A stretch of 7,631 nt of DNA, from NCBI GenBank assembly GCA_964397525.1, contig CAYNIY010000067.1, forward strand, positions 1-7,631, given 5' to 3'. A program made the position numbers and the translations under genes. Within the stretch, counting starts at the first letter, position 1, and each line of letters starts with the position of its first letter. This stretch comes from Syntrophopropionicum sp964397525. GTDB taxonomy: Bacteria; Bacillota; Desulfotomaculia; Desulfotomaculales; Pelotomaculaceae. Below, piece by piece: positions 1 to 5,251 of this stretch. The notes below the pieces were generated by a model that saw only the letters and a list, made by a program, of their open reading frames with translations, was not told where the DNA came from and did not search any database.

Positions 1-32
1 TTTTAGATCCTTCGCTGACGCTCAGGATGACA
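1..32. repeat. Short intergenic repeat-like element at the left edge
   Basis: On the - strand this reads TCATCCTGAGCG, then TCAGCGAAGGATCT. I recognise the pattern (TCATCCTGAGC...GCGAAGGATCT) as a type that recurs between genes in many environmental bacterial genomes; this is recollection, not a search. Visible directly are inverted arms ATCCT (7-11) and AGGAT (24-28) around a 12-nt loop. The element touches the window edge and may extend to the left. It encodes nothing I can support. Confidence 0.5.
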
Positions 33-67
33 TGAATGTTGCGGTTAACGGTAAGCGGATCACCCGC

Positions 68-118
68 TGTAGGTACGGATTTATCCGCACAACGTGGTCG
101 CCTGAAGCCGACCCTACA
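68..118. repeat. Palindromic intergenic element with two internal hairpins
   Basis: The ends are inverted. TGTAGGTACGG (68-78) matches the reverse complement of the right end, TGTAGGGTCGG, at 9 of 11 positions. Inside are two hairpins: CGGAT/ATCCG (76-80 with 83-87, 2-nt loop) and GGTCG/CGACC (96-100 with 109-113, 8-nt loop). This layout suggests a small non-coding dispersed repeat or MITE-like unit; its mobility is inference. A further inverted repeat, TACACA/TGTGTA (115-120 with 126-131), overlaps its right end. Only one copy lies in this window, so repetition in the genome is untested. Confidence 0.5.
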
Positions 119-171
119 CAAAACGTGTGTAAATTCTGGACGCTGAAACAACAGAGCATATTGCTGTGATC

Positions 172-176
172 GGAGG
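172..176 (+). promoter_or_regulatory. Ribosome binding site that decides the aroC start
   Basis: GGAGG lies 2 nt before the ATG at 179 and 5 nt before the ATG at 182. The second spacing is workable and the first is too tight, so 182 is the preferred start. I see no convincing -35/-10 pair in 1-170, so the aroC promoter may lie upstream of the window. Confidence 0.7.
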
Positions 177-181
177 TTATG

Positions 182-1342
182 ATGCTCAGATATCTTACTG
201 CGGGAGAATCCCACGGGCCTGCGCTCGTGGCCATCATTGAGGGGATGCCGGCTGGACTGCCTCTTGCCGCCGAATATGTAAACAAGCAGCTGGCCCGCCG
301 CCAGGGCGGTTACGGCCGCGGGGCCAGGATGAAAATAGAGGCCGACGCGGTGCGTTTTTTATCCGGTGTGCGGCAGGGGGTTACCCTGGGCAGCCCGCTG
401 ACGTTATATATTGAAAATAAGGACTGGGCCAACTGGTCCGAAATCATGTCGCCCGAACCGGGCGCACCTGAAGACAACCGGTCAGTAACCAGGCCCCGCC
501 CCGGCCATGCCGACCTGGCGGGCGCTTTGAAATACCGTCATCGTGATATGCGCAACGTCCTGGAGCGTTCCAGTGCCCGCGAGACGGCGGCCAGAGTGGC
601 AGCCGGCAGCGTGGCCAGGAGGCTGCTGGACGAGCTGGGAGTGGAGATAACAGGACATGTGGTGCAGATCGGCGGAGTAGTGGCCTGCGCCGGCAACCTA
701 AACCTGCAAACATTAAAAGAACGGACAGCCTCATCACAGATCATGTGCGCTGATCAGAGTGCTGAGAAGCAGATGATCGCGGCCATCGATCAGGCCAAAC
801 TAAATGGTGATTCGCTGGGCGGAGTCTTTGAAATCAGGGTATGCGGCGTTCCCGCAGGCCTGGGCAGCCATGTGCAGTGGGACCGGAAACTTGACGGCCG
901 GCTGGCCGCGGCGCTGATGAGCATTCAGGCGGTGAAGGGCGTGGAGATAGGTCTGGGTTTTGAAGCTGCGGCCAAAGAGGGCTCGCAGGTCCAGGACGAG
1001 ATATTTTATGAAAAAGACAGGGGTTTTTACAGGAGCACCAACAGGGCCGGCGGGATCGAAGGCGGCATGAGCAACGGTGAGGAAATAGTGCTGCGGGCGG
1101 CGATGAAGCCCATCCCGACACTCTACCGCCCGCTGCAAAGCGTTGACCTGATCACCAAAGAGCCGTTTGAAGCTTCAGTGGAGCGCTCGGACGTTTGTGC
1201 CGTGCCTGCCGCCTGTGTCATCGGGGAAGCCGTGGCAGCCTGGGAGCTGGCCTGCGCCTTTACTGAAAAATTCGGCGGTGACAGCCTGGAGGAATTGAAG
1301 CAGAACAGGGATAGTTACCTGGCCTATTTAAGGCAGGTGTGA
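182..1342 (+). CDS. aroC: Chorismate synthase
   Basis: AroC converts 5-enolpyruvylshikimate-3-phosphate to chorismate, the last step of the cytoplasmic shikimate pathway, and needs reduced FMN. The 386-residue product shows the family signatures in order: GESHG near the N-terminus (His11), RPGHADLAG (His109) followed by KYRHRD and the SSARETAARVAAG stretch (about 130-142), GGIEGGMSNG (290-299) and RSDVCAVPAA (335-344). The two histidines match the conserved catalytic positions of the family. Length is normal for a bacterial enzyme. Two adjacent ATG codons (179, 182) are possible starts. The GGAGG spacing and the usual family start MLRYLTAGESHG favour 182; an annotator using 179 would get 387 residues. 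It is the first gene of an aroC-aroK-aroB cluster and ends 6 nt before aroK. Nothing looks truncated or frameshifted. Confidence 0.98.
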   Translation: MLRYLTAGESHGPALVAIIEGMPAGLPLAAEYVNKQLARRQGGYGRGARMKIEADAVRFLSGVRQGVTLGSPLTLYIENKDWANWSEIMSPEPGAPEDNRSVTRPRPGHADLAGALKYRHRDMRNVLERSSARETAARVAAGSVARRLLDELGVEITGHVVQIGGVVACAGNLNLQTLKERTASSQIMCADQSAEKQMIAAIDQAKLNGDSLGGVFEIRVCGVPAGLGSHVQWDRKLDGRLAAALMSIQAVKGVEIGLGFEAAAKEGSQVQDEIFYEKDRGFYRSTNRAGGIEGGMSNGEEIVLRAAMKPIPTLYRPLQSVDLITKEPFEASVERSDVCAVPAACVIGEAVAAWELACAFTEKFGGDSLEELKQNRDSYLAYLRQV

Positions 1343-1348
1343 GCTGCC
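1332..1348 (+). promoter_or_regulatory. Hairpin spanning the aroC stop and aroK ribosome binding site
   Basis: GGCAG (1332-1336) and CTGCC (1344-1348) form a perfect 5-bp stem with a 7-nt loop that contains the aroC stop TGA (1340-1342). The aroK ATG follows at 1349. The only Shine-Dalgarno-like bases before aroK (CAGG, 1334-1337) lie largely in the stem. I infer that a ribosome finishing aroC opens the stem and so couples aroK translation to aroC. The short stem could also be chance. Confidence 0.35.
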
Positions 1349-1864
1349 ATGAAAAATATAGTTCTGATCGGTTTCATGGCTACCGGCAAGAGTACCATCG
1401 GGCGCCGGCTGGCCCTGCGCCTGAACCGTGATTTTGTTGATACAGACAAGGAAATCGAGGCAATTACCGGCCGGACAGTGGCGCAGATATTTGCCAAAGA
1501 TGGAATCAAGCGCTTCCGTTCCGAAGAAAACCTGCTGGCCAAGAGGCTTGCCCCTAAGGAAGATCTGGTTATTGCCACCGGCGGCGGCATGGTTCTGAAC
1601 CCTGAAAACGTGCGGCTGCTGAAAGAGAAAGGCGTATTGATCGCGCTTACAGCGCCGCCCGACATTATTATCGCCAGGGTAAAGGGCAAAAAAACACGCC
1701 CTCTGCTGCAGGGGGGAGCCCTCGATGACCGGATAAACAGGCTGTTAAAAGAACGTGAGTATCTATATGATGAGGCGGACCTGGTAGTGGATACCGGGCA
1801 CTGCAGCGCTGGTGAAACAGTGGAGAAGATTATCTCTTACCTTTCAGAAAGGAAAGACATTTGA
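1349..1864 (+). CDS. aroK: Shikimate kinase
   Basis: AroK phosphorylates shikimate to shikimate-3-phosphate with ATP in the cytoplasm. The 171-residue product has the compact P-loop kinase layout: Walker A GFMATGKST (8-16), the DTD shikimate/magnesium site (31-33), FRSEE (56-60) with the substrate-binding Arg57 and Glu60, ATGGG (76-80), the lid arginine in RPLL (Arg117) and the late REYLY segment with Arg136. Every residue I would expect for catalysis is present and the length is typical (about 165-175). The start follows the aroC stop by 6 nt and its weak ribosome binding site overlaps the end of aroC, which suggests coupling. The stop TGA (1862-1864) shares its A with the aroB ATG. Whether a curator names it aroK or aroL is convention; aroK is usual in Firmicute aro clusters. 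Confidence 0.97.
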   Translation: MKNIVLIGFMATGKSTIGRRLALRLNRDFVDTDKEIEAITGRTVAQIFAKDGIKRFRSEENLLAKRLAPKEDLVIATGGGMVLNPENVRLLKEKGVLIALTAPPDIIIARVKGKKTRPLLQGGALDDRINRLLKEREYLYDEADLVVDTGHCSAGETVEKIISYLSERKDI

Positions 1865-2952
1865 TGAATACAGTAAGGGTCAACCTGGGCCACCGCAGTT
1901 ATGATATCTATATAGGAAGCGGGATCTTAGACAGGCTGGGGAGCTGGGTGAGAGAGGTCACTGCAGGCGATAAAGCGCTGGTAATTTCCAACAGCACGGT
2001 TTTTGCATTGTACGGCGAAACCGTCAGCAGGAGCCTGGCGGCAGGCGGTTTTGAAGTTATTGCCGGTGAAATGGGAGACGGTGAGGAGTACAAGAACCTG
2101 GCTACCCTGGAAATTCTTTATAACCTGGCCTATAAACATAAAATAGACCGGCAGTGCCCGGTGATTGCGCTCGGCGGCGGGGTGGTGGGTGATACTGCCG
2201 GGCTGGTCGCGGCAACCTACCTGAGAGGGGTGCCTTTTGTCCAGGTGCCGACCACCGTGATGGCCCAGGTGGACAGCAGCGTCGGGGGCAAGGTGGCTGT
2301 AAACCACCCCGGCGCTAAAAACATCATCGGCGCTTTTTACCAGCCCAGGCTGGTAGTCGCGGACATGACTACTTTAAAAACACTGCCCTTGAGGGAAATC
2401 AAGGCCGGGCTGGCCGAATTAATCAAATACGGCGTCATCTCAGACGCTGAATTTTTTGAATGGCTGGAAGAGAATGCAGGTAAGCTGCTGTCCCTGGATG
2501 AGACAGCCCTGGCCCACGCTGTTACGGTTTCCTGCCGGATCAAGGCGCGGATCGTGGAAGCAGATGAGACTGAACAGGGACTGCGCGCTATCCTCAACTT
2601 CGGGCATACCGTCGGGCACGCGGTAGAAGCCTTGAGCGGCTACAAGGTTTTTTTACACGGTGAAGCAGTGGCTGTCGGCATGGCAGCGGCGGCCAGGCTG
2701 GCGGAGGCGATGGGACTGATTCCGGCAGAGCAGCGCGGGCGGATCGTGTCTTTGCTCTCACAGGCCGGACTCCCGGTGAAAATGCCGTCTTCGATAGACC
2801 TGGCTGATGTTATTGCCTCTATGCGCCAGGATAAAAAAGCGCTGGCCGGCAGGCTCACCTTTGTCCTGCCTGTTGAAATCGGCGCTGTTAAGATATTTAA
2901 TGACATCTCAGAAAACATGGTCAGGGATGTCCTCTTCAGCCAAAAATACTAG
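1864..2952 (+). CDS. aroB: 3-dehydroquinate synthase
   Basis: AroB cyclises DAHP to 3-dehydroquinate, the second step of the shikimate pathway, using NAD+ and a divalent metal. The 362-residue product shows the NAD-binding GGGVVGD (104-110), the long PTTVMAQVDSSVGGK stretch (129-143), AELIKYG (184-190), NFGHTVGHAVEAL (245-257) and FLHGEAVAVGM (263-273). Metal ligands by family comparison are Glu185, His248 and His265, all present; RQDKK (321-325) is also conserved. Length is standard. I prefer the ATG at 1864, which overlaps the aroK stop as TGATG. A TTG at 1861 in the same frame would add one residue and sits slightly closer to the AAAGGA ribosome binding site (1848-1853). No terminator hairpin is visible after the stop; the next promoter begins 22 nt later. 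Confidence 0.97.
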   Translation: MNTVRVNLGHRSYDIYIGSGILDRLGSWVREVTAGDKALVISNSTVFALYGETVSRSLAAGGFEVIAGEMGDGEEYKNLATLEILYNLAYKHKIDRQCPVIALGGGVVGDTAGLVAATYLRGVPFVQVPTTVMAQVDSSVGGKVAVNHPGAKNIIGAFYQPRLVVADMTTLKTLPLREIKAGLAELIKYGVISDAEFFEWLEENAGKLLSLDETALAHAVTVSCRIKARIVEADETEQGLRAILNFGHTVGHAVEALSGYKVFLHGEAVAVGMAAAARLAEAMGLIPAEQRGRIVSLLSQAGLPVKMPSSIDLADVIASMRQDKKALAGRLTFVLPVEIGAVKIFNDISENMVRDVLFSQKY

Positions 2953-2974
2953 CGCAGTTTGGTTGAAAATGCTC

Positions 2975-3003
2975 TTGACATAAGGGTTTTAGCCTGATAA
3001 AAT
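2975..3003 (+). promoter_or_regulatory. Strong sigma-A-type promoter for the leucine T-box operon
   Basis: TTGACA (2975-2980) is a perfect -35 box. TAAAAT (2998-3003) is a near-perfect -10 box after a 17-nt spacer, with an extended -10 TG at 2995-2996. Transcription should start near 3010, just before the T-box leader. The promoter begins 22 nt after the aroB stop, so the leuA-like operon has its own start, although read-through from the aro genes into the leader is also possible. Confidence 0.88.
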
Positions 3004-3195
3004 TCATTACAATATTTTAAAATGACGATGAGAGGGAACATTACGCGTTAACCTGCTGGCCCCAGAGAACCGCCGCTTGGTGTGAGGCGGTCGACGTGGG
3101 ACGCGGAACTCTCCCTGGAGTAGCCGACCGAAATCATAACAGACAGTAGGCTCGGACGGATCTTCCGCCGTTAAAAGGAAGGAGATATCGGAACA

Positions 3196-3295
3196 NNNNN
3201 NNNNNNNNNNNNNNNNNNNNNNNNNNNNNNNNNNNNNNNNNNNNNNNNNNNNNNNNNNNNNNNNNNNNNNNNNNNNNNNNNNNNNNNNNNNNNNN
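3196..3295. other. Assembly gap of exactly 100 N
   Basis: A run of exactly 100 unknown bases usually marks a scaffold gap of unknown true length. It lies inside the T-box leader, between the Stem II-type hairpin and the Stem III-like hairpin. The known leader parts total about 280 nt, already near a normal T-box length, so the real gap may be short. This is inference; a longer missing insert cannot be excluded. Confidence 0.95.
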
Positions 3296-3360
3296 TTTGT
3301 TCCCGTATCTTTAAAGCGAACAGCTTTTTTGCTGTTAATTTGAGTGGTACCGCGGAGCTG

Positions 3361-3393
3361 CCCTTCGTCTCAAGTAATTGACGAAGGGTTTTT
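3361..3393 (+). terminator. Rho-independent terminator of the T-box
   Basis: CCCTTCGTC (3361-3369) pairs perfectly with GACGAAGGG (3380-3388) across a 10-nt loop, followed by TTTTT (3389-3393) and then more A/T-rich sequence. Its 5' arm contains the bases that would pair with the T-box element in the antiterminator, so the two structures are mutually exclusive, as expected for a transcriptional T-box. Confidence 0.93.
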
Positions 3394-3417
3394 ATATTTT
3401 TTAAAGGTGGTGGTGTT

Positions 3418-3561
3418 ATGGACCCGGACCTTAGTGACCTTAATCTTGACGGCATGTGTACTGATATTGGATTAAAGAAAGGGGATCACAATTTTGCGCA
3501 GGTTAAAAATATTCGACACCACCTTGAGGGACGGAGCCAAGTCGTTGGGGTTGAATCTTAA
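3418..3561 (+). CDS. Possible small ORF between the T-box and the leuA-like gene
   Basis: An ATG at 3418 opens a 47-codon frame ending at TAA 3559-3561. It has a good ribosome binding site, AAAGGTGG (3403-3410), 7 nt upstream and just after the T-box terminator. The product begins MDPDLSDLNLDG and has four leucine codons within its first 19 residues; I recognise no domain, signal peptide or membrane segment. The frame differs from that of the leuA-like gene and overlaps its first 68 nt, so the second half (rich in H, R, Q, V) probably only mirrors that gene's constraints. It could be a translated leader that feeds ribosomes to the leuA-like start, a small protein, or chance. I do not assign a function. 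Confidence 0.3.
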   Translation: MDPDLSDLNLDGMCTDIGLKKGDHNFAQVKNIRHHLEGRSQVVGVES

Positions 3562-4900
3562 TATTAATGAAAAGCTGGAGATCAGCAGGCAGCTGGTCAG
3601 GCTGGGTGTAGATGTCATTGAAGCCGGGTACCCCGCCAGTTCGGCAGCTGATCAGGAGGCTGTGCGGGCTGTCGCCGGGGACGCCAAAGGGGTTGTCGTC
3701 TGCGGTTTTTCCGGGGCGGAGCAGCAGGAGATAGACTGCTGCGCCGAAGCACTGCGGTGCGCCGGGCAGCCGCGGATCCATACCGGGCTGGCGGTGTCAC
3801 CGTTATACATGAAAAGAAAACTGCAGCTGTCGCCGGAGCAGGTGATCGAGAAAGCGGTTTTCGCGGTAAAATGCGCCAAAAGGCACGTCGATGATGTGCA
3901 GTTTTATTTGGAGGATGCCTTCCGCGGCCAGCACTCGTTTATTGCGGCAATCATTGAAAGCGTGATTGACGCCGGTGCAACCGTAATCAATATCCCGGAC
4001 ACCTTTGGCTACGCCACGCCGTGGGAGTACAGCGAGCTGATCTCTTATGTGCTCAGTAATGTTAAAAACATTGACCGGGCTGCTGTCAGCACCCACTGCC
4101 ATAATGACCTGGGCATGGCCACCGCCAACACCCTGGCGGGGATCAAAGCCGGGGCAGGACAGGTAGAAGGAACGATCAACGGCATCGGGGAGCGGGCCGG
4201 CAATACCTCACTGGAAGAGGCGATCATGGCGATTTACACCAGGCAGGCCGCCTACGGCGTTGAGCTGGGGGTGAAGTCCGGGGAGATTGCCGCCACGTGC
4301 AGGCTGGCTTCAAGGATCACCGGGGTGCCGATCCCCGCGCACAAGGCTATTGTCGGCGCCAATGCCTTCACAGGCACCCGGGACATTTACCGGGATGATA
4401 CAGAGTACGTGATACCTCCTTATGAAGTAATTGACCCGGACGCCATCGGCGCTTCGCCGGGCCAGGATATGCAGGCCCTGAGGGAGGAGATGGCACATGA
4501 CAGCAGCGAGATCAGGGTGAAGAACATATCGATCACAACAACCGGTGTTTCCCGGGCCACAGCCACGGTGACGCTGGAGGTCGGGGGAGACACAATCACC
4601 GAAGCGGCCTGCGGCAGCGGGCCGGTGGACGCAGTTTTCAGGGCGGTAGACCGCATGGTGGGAGAGCAGGTCTTTATGGAGGACTATGCGCTCAAGTCTA
4701 TCGGCCACAACGGTTCAGCCCTGGGAGACGCTACGGTCAAGGTCCGTTACGGAGACAGCGGCCTGGTGGTGGGCAGGGGTGTCAGCCCCGATATCATCGA
4801 GGCCAGCGCCAGGGCATATGTCAACGCCCTGGCAAAAATAAAGATTTTGAACGGAGCAGCGCAGGGGCCCGACGGGGTACCAGCGAATATAATAATATAG
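3494..4900 (+). CDS. leuA: Divergent LeuA-family synthase (2-isopropylmalate synthase-like)
   Basis: This is a DRE-TIM metallolyase-family protein closest in layout to LeuA, which condenses acetyl-CoA with 2-oxoisovalerate in leucine synthesis. The 468 residues show DTTLRDG (8-14), PRIHTGLAVS (93-102), INIPDT (165-170), the metal site HCHNDLG (201-207), TINGIGERAGN (227-237) and a complete C-terminal LeuA-type allosteric domain (about 338-450, with AACGSGPVDA and GRGVSPDIIEASA). Oddities: DGEQSPG is replaced by DGAKSLG; EDASRSD by EDAFRGQ; ECTING by EGTING; and the HESGIHQDG-type motif after GANAF is replaced by TGTRDIYRDD (293-302), so its histidine is lost. The linker with the usual GKHSGRHA segment is missing, making the protein shorter than the typical ~510. 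The start is TTG 3494: an in-frame TAA at 3473 blocks longer forms, and AAAGGGG (3478-3484) lies 9 nt upstream. The leucine T-box and sensor-type domain tie it to leucine. The exact reaction is uncertain; citramalate or another 2-oxoacid condensation is possible. Confidence 0.82.
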   Translation: MRRLKIFDTTLRDGAKSLGLNLNINEKLEISRQLVRLGVDVIEAGYPASSAADQEAVRAVAGDAKGVVVCGFSGAEQQEIDCCAEALRCAGQPRIHTGLAVSPLYMKRKLQLSPEQVIEKAVFAVKCAKRHVDDVQFYLEDAFRGQHSFIAAIIESVIDAGATVINIPDTFGYATPWEYSELISYVLSNVKNIDRAAVSTHCHNDLGMATANTLAGIKAGAGQVEGTINGIGERAGNTSLEEAIMAIYTRQAAYGVELGVKSGEIAATCRLASRITGVPIPAHKAIVGANAFTGTRDIYRDDTEYVIPPYEVIDPDAIGASPGQDMQALREEMAHDSSEIRVKNISITTTGVSRATATVTLEVGGDTITEAACGSGPVDAVFRAVDRMVGEQVFMEDYALKSIGHNGSALGDATVKVRYGDSGLVVGRGVSPDIIEASARAYVNALAKIKILNGAAQGPDGVPANIII

Positions 4901-4927
4901 AAAAGAATCACCGGGAGGTATCAGGAG

Positions 4928-5236
4928 ATGGCTGTTGTTGATGTAACCATAGTACCGGTTGGGACAGCATCACCCAGTCTGAGCGAGTACGTCGCCGGGT
5001 GTCTGGAGGTACTGCAGGGAGCGGCAGGAATCACCTATCAGCTGACTCCCATGTCCACGGTCATCGAGGGCGAGCTGGGCCGGGTGCTCGAAGTGATCGC
5101 CCTGATGCACGAGCAGCCCTTTAACAAAGGCGCCGGCCGGGTGGTTACCACGATCCGGATTGATGATCGCAGGGATAAGAAGCTGACTGCCGCCGGCAAG
5201 GTGGCCGCGGTCCAGGCGCGGCTTGACAAAAAATAA
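4928..5236 (+). CDS. MTH1187/YqgV-family thiamine-binding-like protein
   Basis: This small cytoplasmic protein (102 residues) belongs to the MTH1187/YqgV (DUF77, Thiamine_BP) family, which has a ferredoxin-like fold; some members bind thiamine or related compounds, and the physiological role is unsettled. Visible features are the first strand VDVTIVPVGT (4-13) followed by SPSLSEYVA, the PMSTVIEGEL segment (41-50) that marks the family, and a late strand RVVTTIRIDDRRDK (71-84). There is no signal peptide or membrane segment. Length is typical (about 95-105). The ribosome binding site is GGGAGG (4913-4918), 9 nt before ATG; a second AGGAG touches the ATG and is too close to act. It lies 27 nt after the leuA-like gene and 15 nt before holA with no terminator between, so it is probably in the T-box operon. 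A link to leucine synthesis is not obvious; LeuA enzymes do not use thiamine, although acetohydroxyacid synthase in the same pathway does. Confidence 0.88.
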   Translation: MAVVDVTIVPVGTASPSLSEYVAGCLEVLQGAAGITYQLTPMSTVIEGELGRVLEVIALMHEQPFNKGAGRVVTTIRIDDRRDKKLTAAGKVAAVQARLDKK

Positions 5237-5251
5237 GGCAGGGTACTTGCA

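Larger units (their letters stand above)
3010..3393 (+). promoter_or_regulatory. T-box riboswitch leader, leucine specifier (interrupted by an assembly gap)
   Basis: T-box leaders bind a matching tRNA; uncharged tRNA stabilises an antiterminator and lets transcription continue. Visible parts are: the Stem I 5' start GATGA (3027-3031); the AGAGA bulge (3064-3068); a 6-bp stem ACCGCC/GGCGGT (3069-3074, 3086-3091) closing a GGTGTGA distal-loop motif (3079-3085); and the specifier region GGAACTCTCCCTGGAG (3105-3120), in which CTC at 3109-3111 reads leucine. A stem of type CGG-A-CGGA/TCCGCCG follows (3153-3170). After the gap come a Stem III-like hairpin AACAGC/GCTGTT with a T6 loop (3319-3336) and the T-box core TGGTACCGCG (3345-3354). 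The antiterminator can form from TTGAG (3340-3344) with CTCAA (3369-3373), and it excludes the terminator. The fourth base of TGGT would pair with discriminator A73, as in tRNA-Leu. The base after the specifier is U, where A is more usual. Confidence 0.93.

Noticed and set aside
131..178. Weak stem ACAG...CTGT (about 151-167) before aroC as a regulatory structure
   Set aside because: The pairing is short and bulged, with no T-run or known motif; not distinguishable from chance.
1861..1863. TTG as the aroB start
   Set aside because: It would add a single residue and is possible, but the adjacent ATG at 1864 gives the common TGATG stop-start overlap and is the stronger start codon.
3171..3455. 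- strand open frame crossing the N run
   Set aside because: It exists only because unknown bases contain no stop codons; the region is a T-box leader.
4888..4893. Perfect TATAAT near the end of the leuA-like gene, as a promoter for the downstream genes
   Set aside because: No -35-like hexamer lies 16-18 nt upstream (GC-rich GGGCCC there) and there is no extended -10 TG. The string arises from consecutive ATA isoleucine codons before the stop.
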